This document shows positions 34,807 to 43,301 of a DNA stretch of 64,000 nucleotides, in pieces. Position 1 is the first letter of the stretch. Every line of letters starts with the position of its first letter. Source of the DNA: Alphaproteobacteria bacterium 41-28 (GTDB lineage: Bacteria; Pseudomonadota; Alphaproteobacteria; UBA9655); assembly GCA_001897795.1 (NCBI GenBank), contig MKUL01000041.1, positions 47,444 to 111,443 of the forward strand, read 5' to 3'. The notes under the pieces are model-generated. The model was not told where the DNA came from. It made no database searches and worked only from the letters and a program-made list of their open reading frames with translations. Made by a program: the position numbers and the translations under genes.

Positions 34807-34849
34807 GGTATACCTTATTTGTTTGAGCATTAATGACACGTACCGACAA

Positions 34850-35296
34850 ATGAAATTGAAATCAAGCGCTTTTAAACTGTCCTTAACCTTCCTTGCGATC
34901 CTTACAGGATGCGCAACCTTTGATAACCGCGGCCATTTTGTGGATCCAGAGCAATTGTCAAAAATTCAAATCGGTATCACAACAAAAGAACAAGTGGCCG
35001 AGCTTTTAGGAACACCATCATCTGTATCCACCTTTGGGAACAACACATGGCTTTATATGTCTGAAACAACTCAGAAGCGGGCCTTCTTATCTCCACGGGT
35101 ATTGAAAAGCAATACCACCCGCATTGAATTTGATGACACAGGAAAAGTCAAAGAGCTTGATTCCCTGACAGAACAGGACCATCAGGTGATCTCTCACGTC
35201 AATCGCGCAACGCCAACTTCAGGCTACAGTGATAGTATTTTGAAACAAATCTTTGGCAACGTTGGGCGCTTTAATGGTAAGGATCCCGATAAGTAA
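34850..35296 (+). CDS. bamE: Outer membrane protein assembly factor BamE (SmpA/OmlA)
   Basis: Outer-membrane lipoprotein of the BAM complex. Start ATG 34850 (MKLKSSAFKLSLTFLAILTGC) gives 148 residues, lipobox LTGC with Cys about 21. The BamE core has IQIGITTKEQVAELLGTPSS and WLYMSETTQKRAFLSPRVL. The C-terminal tail is polar and longer than in E. coli, as usual in alphaproteobacteria. Divergent from the bc1 chaperone; the parS site follows 25 bp after its stop. Confidence 0.92.
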   Translation: MKLKSSAFKLSLTFLAILTGCATFDNRGHFVDPEQLSKIQIGITTKEQVAELLGTPSSVSTFGNNTWLYMSETTQKRAFLSPRVLKSNTTRIEFDDTGKVKELDSLTEQDHQVISHVNRATPTSGYSDSILKQIFGNVGRFNGKDPDK

Positions 35297-35320
35297 CCGA
35301 CGCGGTCGATAAGATTAAAT

Positions 35321-35336
35321 TGTTTCACGTGAAACA
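35321..35336. promoter_or_regulatory. parS centromere site (ParB binding)
   Basis: TGTTTCACGTGAAACA, an exact match to the canonical bacterial 16-bp parS palindrome. It lies between bamE and the NDUFA9-like gene. Confidence 0.9.
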
Positions 35337-35354
35337 TTCTTGAAAAGTTCACTG

Positions 35355-35455
35355 AGATTGCTTTGTCGCTTCGCTCCGCGCAATGACGGTGTGGGGAAGA
35401 ATCGAGGTAACTTACACTTCTCCGTCATTGCGAGCCCATAGGGGCGAAGCAATCT
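35355..35455. repeat. Palindromic element family C, copy 2
   Basis: AGATTGCTTTGTCGCTTCGC with CGCAATGACGG on the left, CCGTCATTGCGAGC and GGGGCGAAGCAATCT on the right. Its right edge touches the stop codon of the NDUFA9-like gene. Confidence 0.8.
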
Positions 35456-36377
35456 ATCTGTTAAACGCACTATACCGCGCAAGATAAAGGGGCACCAAAG
35501 CCTCCAGCGCTTTAGGGCGAATCCCTAAATCCTCTGTTTTAAGAGAATCAGAAGAAACCACATTATCTGATTTTAAAAGCTCAACCTGATCTGGGGTCAA
35601 AGGTGGGTTCGGCAAAAACTGAGTAAAGGTCGCCATCCCTTTTGCAAGCCAGAAAGGGAGAGGGATCAAAAGCCTTTTACGATGAATGGTTTTGAGAAGG
35701 TATTTCATCAAAGCTTTGAAGGAATATATTGAAGGCCCTCCGACCTCATAGGTGCACCCCCTCGCTTTTGTTTTGAAAGACGCCTTAAGGAAGCAATCCC
35801 CCACATCTCCCACATAAATAGGCTGAAAAAGGGTCTTACCTCCTCCTATCAGTGGAAGAAAAGGGGAAATAAGGGCCATCTGAGCGAACCGATTTAAAAA
35901 TTGATCTTCTGCCCCAAAAATCACACTTGGCCTGAAGATTGTTGCTTGGGGAAAATGCTTTAAGACAGCTTCTTCTCCATGGGCTTTTGAAGAGGCGTAA
36001 CGGGAGGGCGACGCTTTGTTGGCCCCTAAGGCCGACATATGCAGAAGAGTGGAAACACCCATCTCAGAGGCTTTCTCGGCAACCCGACGCGCCCCTTCGA
36101 CGTGAACCGATTCAAAGGTCTGTGAACCCTTTTCGTATAAAATCCCCACGAGATTAATCACAACATCTGCACCGTGAATGGCTCGAGCAATATCATCTGA
36201 CGACAGAATCGAGGCTTGAACAGGCGTGATTTGTCCTACTTCTCCTAGGGGCTTTAAAAAATTGGCGGCTATGGGATTCCTGACGGCAACACGGATCAGA
36301 TCGCCTTTGTCAGCAAACTTTTGAACCATGTAACGTCCAACAAACCCCGAACCCCCAAAAATTGTAACTGTGCGCAT
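35454..36377 (-). CDS. NAD(P)-binding SDR, complex I NDUFA9 subunit family
   Basis: 307 residues from the ATG at 36377 (GAGGT 6 nt upstream; an ATG at 36389 overlaps that site and is less likely). Atypical extended SDR: TIFGGSGFVGRYMVQKFAD (GxxGxxG at about 8-13), VRNP, ADVVINLVGILYE, LLHMSALGAN, SRYASSKAHGEEAV (YxxxK) and TIFRPSVIFGAEDQFLNRFA, which is the NDUFA9/39-kDa complex I accessory signature. In alphaproteobacteria this protein is associated with NADH dehydrogenase or ubiquinone assembly. Its exact reaction is unknown. Confidence 0.87.
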   Translation of the reverse strand: MRTVTIFGGSGFVGRYMVQKFADKGDLIRVAVRNPIAANFLKPLGEVGQITPVQASILSSDDIARAIHGADVVINLVGILYEKGSQTFESVHVEGARRVAEKASEMGVSTLLHMSALGANKASPSRYASSKAHGEEAVLKHFPQATIFRPSVIFGAEDQFLNRFAQMALISPFLPLIGGGKTLFQPIYVGDVGDCFLKASFKTKARGCTYEVGGPSIYSFKALMKYLLKTIHRKRLLIPLPFWLAKGMATFTQFLPNPPLTPDQVELLKSDNVVSSDSLKTEDLGIRPKALEALVPLYLARYSAFNR

Positions 36378-36432
36378 GCTGTACCTCACTTTTTTTATGA
36401 GTATATCTCAGAAACTCGAAAATGTCTTATTT

Positions 36433-36528
36433 CTGGATCGCCACGCCCCCTTTGGGGGCTCGCGAAAACGACGGTGGGAAACACCCCACGGTCGTCTTTG
36501 CGAGGAGCTTTGCTCCGAAGCAATCCAG
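36433..36528. repeat. Palindromic element family C, copy 3
   Basis: CTGGATCGCCACGCCCCC and CGCGAAAACGACGGTGGG are mirrored by CCCACGGTCGTCTTTGCGAG and TGCTCCGAAGCAATCCAG. The left arm has diverged more than the right. Confidence 0.75.
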
Positions 36529-36830
36529 TTTTCAATTCTACCACCCAATTCCCTTTTAATTGAGTATACACCCAAATTCTTACTAAAACATCTAGGCAAA
36601 AAGGAGAAGTTCATAGAAAAATTCATCCCTCTTGCAACACTTACTGAACTCACAAGAACATGGCTTCCGTATTACTGGGAAGGACCGCCTTATTTATAAA
36701 TTCGAGTCTGGAAAAATTATTATTTATTCCTGCGAAGGACATTTATAAGACACAAGAGCTTGCTTTTGGAGATGTGATAAAAGTATCTCTCATTGACTTT
36801 TCCACTGAATCTCTTTAACGAAAACAAAGA
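36529..36830. other. Intergenic region between repeat and tRNA-Leu, no gene called
   Basis: Two short overlapping open frames (about 40 residues from 36570 and 52 residues from an ATG at 36660) have no ribosome site and no recognisable motif; they may be remnants. TTGACT at 36793 with TTTAAC at 36814 could be a weak promoter for the tRNA. Confidence 0.4.
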
Positions 36831-36916
36831 GCCCAGGTGGCGGAATGGTAGACGCGCTAGATTCAGGTTCTAGTGAATGAAAGTTCGTGGAAGTTCGAGT
36901 CTTCTCCTGGGCACCA
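36831..36916 (+). tRNA. tRNA-Leu (anticodon CAG)
   Basis: 86 nt including an encoded CCA. Acceptor GCCCAGG pairs with CCTGGGC; the D arm contains TGGTAGAC. The anticodon arm CTAGA-TTCAGGT-TCTAG gives anticodon CAG. A long variable arm (typical of Leu) is followed by a T arm with GTTCGAGTC. It reads CUG codons. Confidence 0.97.
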
Positions 36917-36962
36917 ATTCAAGGTATACTCCGCTAGATATCAAACCTAGTGAAAGCAAAAA

Positions 36963-37577
36963 ATGAAAATTCAATATCATCGTGGAGATATTCCTTCCGA
37001 CCTAAAGTTTAGTCATTCGGTTGCAATTGATACGGAAGCCATGGGACTTTACATTCCCCGTGATCGACTAACGCTTGTTCAACTCTCCTCTGGCGATGGT
37101 GAGTGTCATCTTGTTCACTTCCCTTTGAATTCATCTTATGAAGCCCCTCATTTAAGGGCGCTTTTAAATGATAAAAACCTGGAGAAAATTTATCACTTTG
37201 CACGTTTTGACTACGCTATTTTAAAATATTACTTAAAGGTTGATGCGTCTCCCCTCTTTTGCACAAAGATTGCTTCCAGGCTGTCTCGCACCTTTTCAGA
37301 TAAACATGGTCTCAAAGACCTTTGTAAACAACTTTTAGGCGTTGAGATTTCAAAAAATGAGCAAACATCTGATTGGGGATCTGAGAATCTTTCTGAAAAA
37401 CAAATGGATTATGCGGCCTCTGACGTCCTTTATCTTCATCGCCTTAAAGCCGCCTTACAAGAGCTTTTAAAGCGCGAGGGGCGTGAGTCCATTGCAAAAG
37501 CTTGCTTTGAATTTATTCCTGCCCGTTGTGAACTTGATATTCAAGGATGGAATGAGGTTGATATTTTTCAACATTAA
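36963..37577 (+). CDS. rnd: Ribonuclease D-like 3'-5' exonuclease (short form)
   Basis: 204 residues, the short alphaproteobacterial form without HRDC domains. DEDDy catalytic motifs: Exo I VAIDTEAMGLYIPRDRLTLVQ (Asp about 23, Glu about 25), Exo II KIYHFARFDYAIL (Asp about 82), Exo III MDYAASDVLYL (Tyr and Asp). GLKDLCKQLLGVEISKNEQTSDW is the family's helical stretch. It acts on tRNA 3' ends; it lies just after tRNA-Leu but probably has its own promoter. Confidence 0.92.
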   Translation: MKIQYHRGDIPSDLKFSHSVAIDTEAMGLYIPRDRLTLVQLSSGDGECHLVHFPLNSSYEAPHLRALLNDKNLEKIYHFARFDYAILKYYLKVDASPLFCTKIASRLSRTFSDKHGLKDLCKQLLGVEISKNEQTSDWGSENLSEKQMDYAASDVLYLHRLKAALQELLKREGRESIAKACFEFIPARCELDIQGWNEVDIFQH

Positions 37578-37608
37578 GTATAAAGAAAGAATGACTATTC
37601 ATCTTGTT

Positions 37609-37758
37609 GTGTCATCCTTGGCAAGAAATACTTTGCCCTTACGAAGGTGAGGGTCTTAATATTTGGCCGAGGATCTCTTTGGAAACAAGATCCTCGGGCC
37701 AAGAAAAGCCGTTGTTTTTCTTACGGAAAACAAGTCTTTTCTAGCCCAAGGATGACAC
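37609..37758. repeat. Palindromic element family A, copy 6 (two hairpins)
   Basis: GTGTCATCCTTGGCAAGAAA starts a degenerate first hairpin (inner arms TACTTTGCCC/GGGTCTTAATA). GATCCTCGGGCCAAGAAAAG to CTTTTCTAGCCCAAGGATGACAC is the second. It lies between rnd and kdsD, 38 bp before kdsD. Confidence 0.8.
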
Positions 37759-37796
37759 GTTCGGAGGGATAGAGACTATTTACATGAAATTTTAGG

Positions 37797-38798
37797 ATGT
37801 CTTCTTTAATGCAACAAGCGAATGTAACTTCCCTTTTTCCTCAAGATGATCTTGCAGAAGCACAGCGTGTCTTAAATCTTGAGGCTGAGGCTCTCCTCCA
37901 ATTAGCTCAAACTTTAGGAGAATCTTTTACAGGGATCATAGATCTTCTCATGCAAACAAAGGGGCGTGTGATCCTTTCTGGTATAGGGAAAAGTGGTCAT
38001 ATCGCCAACAAAATTGCCTCCACCTTTTCCTCAACAGGAACGCCCGCCTTTTTTGTCCACCCTAGCGAAGCCAGCCATGGGGATTTGGGAATGATCACAC
38101 TTGAGGATACACTCATTATGCTTTCCCTTTCAGGGGAAACCGCCGAACTTTCTAATATGATCAATTATGCCAAACGCTTTGATATTCCGATCATTGCCAT
38201 TACGTGTAAGGCCGACAGTGTCCTTGCAAAAGCAGCCCTTTATACCCTTCTCCTTCCCTCCTTTACGGAAGCATGCCCCATGGGACTGGCTCCAACAACT
38301 TCAACCACCCTCATGCTCGGCCTTGGCGATGCGCTTGCCGTTACTCTTTTGAAAAGAAAAGGATTTTCCGAAAGAGATTTTAAAAATCTCCATCCCGGTG
38401 GGCGTTTGGGACGGAAGCTTTTGCATGTCTTTGATATGATGCGCCCTTACGAAGAACTTCCTCTTGTCTCGAAAGAGACTTTAATGAGCGAAGCTCTTGT
38501 TGTCATGACAGAAAAGGGCTTTGGATGCATTGGCGTTTTGAATGATGCAAAAAATCTTGTCGGTATTATCACCGACGGAGATTTACGCCGTCATATGAGC
38601 CCCTTGCTTTTAAGCCGTCGCGTTGAAAACGTGATGACATCTTCTCCTAAAACTATTTTTTCATCTTCCTTGGCTTCAGAAGCCCTTGGATTTATGAATC
38701 GTAAATCGATCACGAACTTATTCGTTCTTGAAGAATCAACAGGCCAACTGGTTGGTCTTTTGCGCCTTCATGATTGTTTAAGAGAAGGCCTTGCATAA
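37797..38798 (+). CDS. kdsD: Arabinose-5-phosphate isomerase KdsD (KpsF/GutQ family)
   Basis: Converts ribulose-5-phosphate to arabinose-5-phosphate, the first step of Kdo synthesis. 333 residues. SIS domain: GRVILSGIGKSGHIANKIAS (about 58-77), FVHPSEASHGDLGMI, LSLSGETAEL, and SFTEACPMGLAPTTSTTLML. Two CBS domains occupy the C-terminal third (KGFGCIGVLNDAKNLVGIIT, DGDLRRH). It heads an operon with lptC (1-bp spacing), lptA and lptB, so Kdo synthesis and LPS transport are co-expressed. Confidence 0.95.
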   Translation: MSSLMQQANVTSLFPQDDLAEAQRVLNLEAEALLQLAQTLGESFTGIIDLLMQTKGRVILSGIGKSGHIANKIASTFSSTGTPAFFVHPSEASHGDLGMITLEDTLIMLSLSGETAELSNMINYAKRFDIPIIAITCKADSVLAKAALYTLLLPSFTEACPMGLAPTTSTTLMLGLGDALAVTLLKRKGFSERDFKNLHPGGRLGRKLLHVFDMMRPYEELPLVSKETLMSEALVVMTEKGFGCIGVLNDAKNLVGIITDGDLRRHMSPLLLSRRVENVMTSSPKTIFSSSLASEALGFMNRKSITNLFVLEESTGQLVGLLRLHDCLREGLA

Positions 38799-39434
38799 AT
38801 GAAAAGACCGACGATTCCCAAAAGTTATTCTCGTTATGTAAGTTTAATGAAGGTTGTTCTTCCGGTTGGAATCCTCCTCTCAGTTGGGTTCGTAGTTGCA
38901 TGGCCTTATATTCTTTCCCTAGGCAACGAGGAAGTTGCCATCATTGATGCTTCGCAGCCTGAAATTCGGGAAAATCGTATGGTCCACCCTCATTATCTCT
39001 CTACAGATAATAAGGGACAACCCTTCCATGTGAATGCAGAATGGGCAAAAGAACAAACGGAAAATCTTGCAAACCTCGTCAACCCAGAGAGCTCCATGAC
39101 GATGGAAGATGGGCAAACTTTTAATGTAGAGGCCAAAGAAGGACATTATGACAAAAAAACAAAGGTTTTGAATTTAAAGGGAGGGGTGAAACTTACCAGT
39201 ACAGAGGGCTATCTGGTCAAAACCGAACAAGCTGAGGTCGCCATTGAGAAGAAGGTTATTGAAGGAAGTAGCTATATCGAGGGGGAAGGACCTACTGGCA
39301 AAATCATGGGCAAGAATGGTTTTAAGATAGAAAATCGCCCCAAAGGATTAAAAGTGATTACACTTAAAGGCCCTTCTCGAGTTGTAATCAATAAGTCCGC
39401 TATGAAAAAAAAGAAGGAGCCCCATGCGCGATAA
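38799..39434 (+). CDS. lptC: LPS export ABC transporter periplasmic protein LptC
   Basis: Bitopic inner-membrane protein of the LPS bridge; 211 residues. A single membrane helix (about 14-37, VVLPVGILLSVGFVVAWPYI) is followed by a periplasmic beta-jellyroll: IRENRMVHPHYLSTDNKGQP, FHVNAEWAKE, and repeated strands ending LKVITLKGPSRVV. It begins directly after the kdsD stop and overlaps lptA by 11 bp. Confidence 0.9.
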   Translation: MKRPTIPKSYSRYVSLMKVVLPVGILLSVGFVVAWPYILSLGNEEVAIIDASQPEIRENRMVHPHYLSTDNKGQPFHVNAEWAKEQTENLANLVNPESSMTMEDGQTFNVEAKEGHYDKKTKVLNLKGGVKLTSTEGYLVKTEQAEVAIEKKVIEGSSYIEGEGPTGKIMGKNGFKIENRPKGLKVITLKGPSRVVINKSAMKKKKEPHAR

Positions 39435-40365
39435 GCTCTTTTTATTTCTATTTTTTTTAGCCAGCACATCTTTATGCCATGCACAAATCATGGATCAGCT
39501 TGGTAAGAACAAAGACGACTCTCCTGTTATTATTGACGCTGAAAAGTCGATCGTCTGTGATGAAACAGCGCAAAAGTGTGTTGCAACTGGCGATGCCAAG
39601 GCCACAAAGGGCACGAATACGGTTTATGGTGATGTCTTAACTGTTTATTTCACGGAAGGAAAAGACCGAGAGATTACCCATATGACCGCAGATGGTCATG
39701 TGCGAATGACATCACCCACAGAAACGGCTTATGGTGAACACGCTCACTATGATGTCAAACTTGATCGCGTCCTCATGACAGGTGGAAATTTAAGAATTGT
39801 AACACCAAAAGAAACTTTGACGGCAAGAGATTCCATCGAATATTGGCATTCAAAAAACAAAGGAATTGCCCGTGGCAATGCAATTGCTACATTCCCTGAA
39901 AAGAAAGAAGTTGTCCAAGCGGATACGCTTACAGCCTATTTCAAATCTTCCTCTGAAAAAAAAGGAGAGGGTAAAGAAAAATTAACCCTCGATCGGGTAG
40001 AAGCTGAGGGCAATGTGCTAGCCTCTGGTCCAAAAGGGGTCGTAACGGGCAATCGAGGAACTTACTCTGCGAAGACACGCATCGTTGAAGTTTTTGAAAA
40101 TGTTACGGTAACTCAAAACGGAAATGTCATCAAAGGAGAACATGGAATTCAAAACTTAGACTCAAATTTTGCTGAAATATACCCAACTCTCCCTGGTGAA
40201 TCCCAGAAGGGTCCTGCAAAGCGCATTTCAGGGATTATCTACCCTAAGGATGCAAAAAAAATGAAAGAAGCAGAGTCTGAATCAGAAGAAAATCCCACTG
40301 ACGAGCAGGAAGGTGGACATAACTTGCCAACTTCTGCTACAAGTAATCTCACGCCATCCCCTTAA
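39424..40365 (+). CDS. lptA: LPS transport periplasmic protein LptA
   Basis: Periplasmic LPS-bridge protein with an OstA-like beta-jellyroll. 313 residues, longer than E. coli LptA (185). Signal peptide MRDKLFLFLFFLASTSLCHA. Strand repeats: PVIIDAEKSIVCDETAQKCV (unusual for its two cysteines), ATGDAKATKGTNTVYGDVLT, GHVRMTSPTETAYGEHAHYD, AEGNVLASGPKGVVTGNRG. The extra length holds an additional set of strands and an acidic Glu/Ser-rich tail. Co-translated with lptC. Confidence 0.9.
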   Translation: MRDKLFLFLFFLASTSLCHAQIMDQLGKNKDDSPVIIDAEKSIVCDETAQKCVATGDAKATKGTNTVYGDVLTVYFTEGKDREITHMTADGHVRMTSPTETAYGEHAHYDVKLDRVLMTGGNLRIVTPKETLTARDSIEYWHSKNKGIARGNAIATFPEKKEVVQADTLTAYFKSSSEKKGEGKEKLTLDRVEAEGNVLASGPKGVVTGNRGTYSAKTRIVEVFENVTVTQNGNVIKGEHGIQNLDSNFAEIYPTLPGESQKGPAKRISGIIYPKDAKKMKEAESESEENPTDEQEGGHNLPTSATSNLTPSP

Positions 40366-40383
40366 TTAGAATATAGTTATGGT

Positions 40384-41139
40384 ATGATATCCTCTTCAGA
40401 AAATAAGGCCTCCTTCGCGGAAGGGCTCAGAGCTCAAAATTTACGCAAATCTTATACGCGACGCGTCGTTGTAGGGGATGTTAATCTTCATGTCAAACGA
40501 GGAGAAGCCGTCGGTCTTTTAGGCCCCAATGGTGCAGGAAAAACGACTTGCTTTGCTATTATTACAGGATTGATTAAAGCTGATTCTGGATCCGTCTTTT
40601 TAGACAATTATGACATCACACGCCTTCCCATGTACCGAAGAGCTCGCCTGGGTATTGGGTATCTTCCTCAAGAAACGTCTATCTTCCGCGGTCTTTCTGT
40701 TGAAAACAATATCAAAGCCATCTTAGAACTTGTGGAACCCGATTACGATCAACGGGAAGAGCGCCTTGAAATGCTCCTTGATGAATTTGCTATTAAGCAC
40801 ATTCGTCACGCTCCTGCTCTTGCCTTATCGGGCGGAGAAAGGCGACGCACCGAAATTGCGCGCGCACTCGCCAGTAACCCTCACTTTATGTTGCTGGATG
40901 AGCCCTTAGCCGGTATTGACCCCATTGCGGTTGCGGAAATCAGGGATCTCATTTCCCATCTCAAAGATAAAAACATCGGTGTTTTGATCACCGATCATAA
41001 CGTTCGCGATACCCTCGGCATTGTGGATCGGGCGTATATTATTAATGAAGGCCTTGTGCTCAAAGAAGGCATACCTGGCGAAATTGTTGCAGATACGACC
41101 GTTCGCCGTGTTTATTTAGGAGAAGAATTTAGGCTTTAA
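40384..41139 (+). CDS. lptB: LPS export ABC transporter ATP-binding protein LptB
   Basis: Cytoplasmic ATPase powering LptFG. 251 residues. Walker A LLGPNGAGKTTCFAIITGLI (about 47-66), Q-loop YLPQETSIFRGLSVENNI, signature LSGGERRRTEIARALA, Walker B FMLLDEPLAGIDPIAV, switch His in LITDHNVRDTL. The sequence matches LptB better than LivF-type ATPases. No clear ribosome site precedes the ATG. lptF and lptG are not in the window. Confidence 0.96.
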   Translation: MISSSENKASFAEGLRAQNLRKSYTRRVVVGDVNLHVKRGEAVGLLGPNGAGKTTCFAIITGLIKADSGSVFLDNYDITRLPMYRRARLGIGYLPQETSIFRGLSVENNIKAILELVEPDYDQREERLEMLLDEFAIKHIRHAPALALSGGERRRTEIARALASNPHFMLLDEPLAGIDPIAVAEIRDLISHLKDKNIGVLITDHNVRDTLGIVDRAYIINEGLVLKEGIPGEIVADTTVRRVYLGEEFRL

Positions 41140-41151
41140 GGAGATAATAAT

Positions 41152-42429
41152 ATGCGATCCTCCGTTTTTTTCTACCCTACCTTAAGGGAAACACCACAAG
41201 AGGCTCAAATTGCTTCCCACCGTTTAATGCTCAGGTCAGGAATGATTACCCAGGTCACCGCTGGTATTTACACGTGGCTCCCTTTAGGCTTAAAAGTTCT
41301 CACAAAAATTGCAAACATCGTTCGTGAGGAACAAGATCGAGCTGGGAGCCTTGAAGTTCTTATGCCAACAATCCAACCTGCTGAACTCTGGGAGAAAAGT
41401 GGGCGCTATCACGATTACGGCAAAGAAATGCTCCGCATGAAAGATCGGCATGAGCGGGAAATGCTGTATGGCCCAACGGCCGAGGAAGTGATTACGGATA
41501 TTTTTGCGCGCTTTATCAAAAGTTACCGAGACCTCCCTAAGCGCTTTTATAATATCCAATGGAAATTCCGGGATGAAATTCGTCCCCGTTTTGGCGTCAT
41601 GCGTGGGCGGGAATTTTTGATGAAGGATAACTATTCCTTTGATCTTAACTTCGAAGGCGCAAAAGCCTCTTATCAAGCTATGCTGGAAGCTTATGTAAAA
41701 ACATTTGCTCGTATGGACCTCACAGCTATACCTGTCCGCGCCGCATCGGGCGCCATCGGGGGAAATCTTAGCCATGAGTTTCAAATTCTAGCCGAAACGG
41801 GTGAGAGTGAGATCTTCTATGATGTGGATTATGAAAATTTAGATGTAAACACGCTTACGCTTGACCGACTGCAATCCCTTTATGCCGCAGCTGATGAACT
41901 TCATGACCCCAAAAATTGTCCCGTTCCCCAAGAACGCCTCAAGACAGCCCGCGGCATTGAGGTGGGGCATGTCTTTTATTTTGGAACGAAATATTCGGTA
42001 CCTCTGGGGGCCTACGTGATGGGACCTGATAACAAACAAGTTCCTGTTGAAATGGGATCCTATGGCATTGGTATATCTCGCCTTGTGGGCGCCATTATTG
42101 AAGCCCATCATAATGAAGATGGCATTAAATGGCCGGAAAGTGTTGCCCCTTTTAAAGTTGGACTTCTGAACCTCAATGTTAAGAATCAAGACTGCACCCG
42201 ATTGTGTGATGACCTTTATACAAAGCTCCTTCAGAAAGGCGTTGAAGTCCTTTATGATGATCGGGACATGGGGCCTGGGGCAAAGTTTGCAGATCTGGAC
42301 CTTATCGGCCTTCCCTGGCAAATCATCATCGGCCCACGGAGTGTGGGATCAGGTCAATGCGAATTAAAAAACCGCAGAACGGGTGAGAAGATTGAGCTTT
42401 CGCTTGAGGATGCACTAAAGAGGGTGTGA
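41152..42429 (+). CDS. proS: Prolyl-tRNA synthetase, short alphaproteobacterial form
   Basis: Class II aminoacyl-tRNA synthetase of 425 residues, i.e. the form without the INS editing insertion of the 570-residue E. coli enzyme. Motif 1 region TYGIY-type [15 protein letters not shown]; motif 2 [20 protein letters not shown] (about 141-160); motif 3 [16 protein letters not shown] (about 302-317). The C-terminal anticodon-binding domain contains [20 protein letters not shown]. It starts 12 bp after lptB in the same operon (AAGGAG upstream). A family C repeat follows directly after the stop. Confidence 0.96.
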   Translation: MRSSVFFYPTLRETPQEAQIASHRLMLRSGMITQVTAGIYTWLPLGLKVLTKIANIVREEQDRAGSLEVLMPTIQPAELWEKSGRYHDYGKEMLRMKDRHEREMLYGPTAEEVITDIFARFIKSYRDLPKRFYNIQWKFRDEIRPRFGVMRGREFLMKDNYSFDLNFEGAKASYQAMLEAYVKTFARMDLTAIPVRAASGAIGGNLSHEFQILAETGESEIFYDVDYENLDVNTLTLDRLQSLYAAADELHDPKNCPVPQERLKTARGIEVGHVFYFGTKYSVPLGAYVMGPDNKQVPVEMGSYGIGISRLVGAIIEAHHNEDGIKWPESVAPFKVGLLNLNVKNQDCTRLCDDLYTKLLQKGVEVLYDDRDMGPGAKFADLDLIGLPWQIIIGPRSVGSGQCELKNRRTGEKIELSLEDALKRV

Positions 42430-42438
42430 TGAACTCTT

Positions 42439-42556
42439 CTGGATTGCTTCTCCGCCTTAGCGCTTTGCGCGGCGGCGTGATCGCAAAGGCGGTTGGGGGT
42501 TAGCAAACATCCCCTGCTACTCGTCTTTGCGAGGGCGAAAGCCCGAAGCAATCCAG
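42439..42556. repeat. Palindromic element family C, copy 4
   Basis: CTGGATTGCTTCTCCGCC and TCGCAAAGGCGG on the left, TCGTCTTTGCGAGGGC and GCCCGAAGCAATCCAG on the right. It begins 10 bp after proS and may serve as its terminator hairpin. Confidence 0.8.
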
Positions 42557-42611
42557 TTTTTAAATTTTTTTAATACACAGTCTCCATTTTGATTGAATTT
42601 AGTTTTACTAC

Positions 42612-43250
42612 TTAATCTTCAACATCAACTTTCTGCAACAGAAAATTAACAGTCCTTTCAATCCGAACACAATCCGGTCCATGCTCGTCCTCCCAGTAAC
42701 GATTTTCTGGATCTTTAAAAGGTTCTGGGAAAGTATGCATGAGTCCCCAATGAGGATTGTCATTGGAAGTAAACCTGACCGTAAAATATTTTCCTCCTTG
42801 GTCTTGTTTAACACTATGGAAGAAAAAATTTGCGCCTTCAGGAAGATTATCTACTTCTGTTTTCTTCAATAATCTTGGTCCTAGACCACAAATATCGGGA
42901 TAACAAGGGTTTGTTTGTACTTTTTTTCCATTGTATAGCTTAGATCGTAATTTTGGCAGCTCTTTGCGAACAATATATTCTTCACCGTTTACTTTGAGCA
43001 TTTTTCTTTTGCGAAAGCAACTGACCACATCCTCAAATGTAAGGTCTTTAAATTCACTTACATCTGCATCATATTCTTCTAATAATCTTTCCCTGAACTC
43101 GGGTGTCCCTGTCCTAGAAGATTCATGCTTCTTAGTGATAGATTTCTGCTGCCCTTCGTCAGGAGTCTGTCCCTCCATAGCCCCAGCTGGCCCCTCTAAA
43201 GAGAACACTATTCCCAACATGGCCACCGCACTTACACCATTTTTTATCAT
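42612..43250 (-). CDS. Secreted protein with AMEG signal end, unknown function
   Basis: 212 residues; not recognised. AGGAG lies 8 nt before the ATG. Signal peptide MIKNGVSAVAMLGIVFSLEGPAGA with cleavage before MEGQTPDEG, the same A-M-E pattern as three other secreted proteins in this window. The mature part has a Ser/Lys-rich leader (about 25-45), a segment FKDLTFEDVVSCFRKRKML, then YNGKKVQTNPCYPDICGLGP (paired Cys) and an acidic C-terminus WEDEHGPDCVRIERTVNFLL. No homology to the HicA-like C-terminal domains is evident. Probably periplasmic or exported. Confidence 0.65.
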   Translation of the reverse strand: MIKNGVSAVAMLGIVFSLEGPAGAMEGQTPDEGQQKSITKKHESSRTGTPEFRERLLEEYDADVSEFKDLTFEDVVSCFRKRKMLKVNGEEYIVRKELPKLRSKLYNGKKVQTNPCYPDICGLGPRLLKKTEVDNLPEGANFFFHSVKQDQGGKYFTVRFTSNDNPHWGLMHTFPEPFKDPENRYWEDEHGPDCVRIERTVNFLLQKVDVED

Positions 43251-43301
43251 TACAAATACTCCTCAATTAAAAATTATCTACCCAGACTTTAAGCACGAAG
43301 A

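Noticed and set aside
36570..36818. Two short overlapping open frames before tRNA-Leu
   Set aside because: No ribosome site, no recognised motif and mutually overlapping frames; at best gene remnants.
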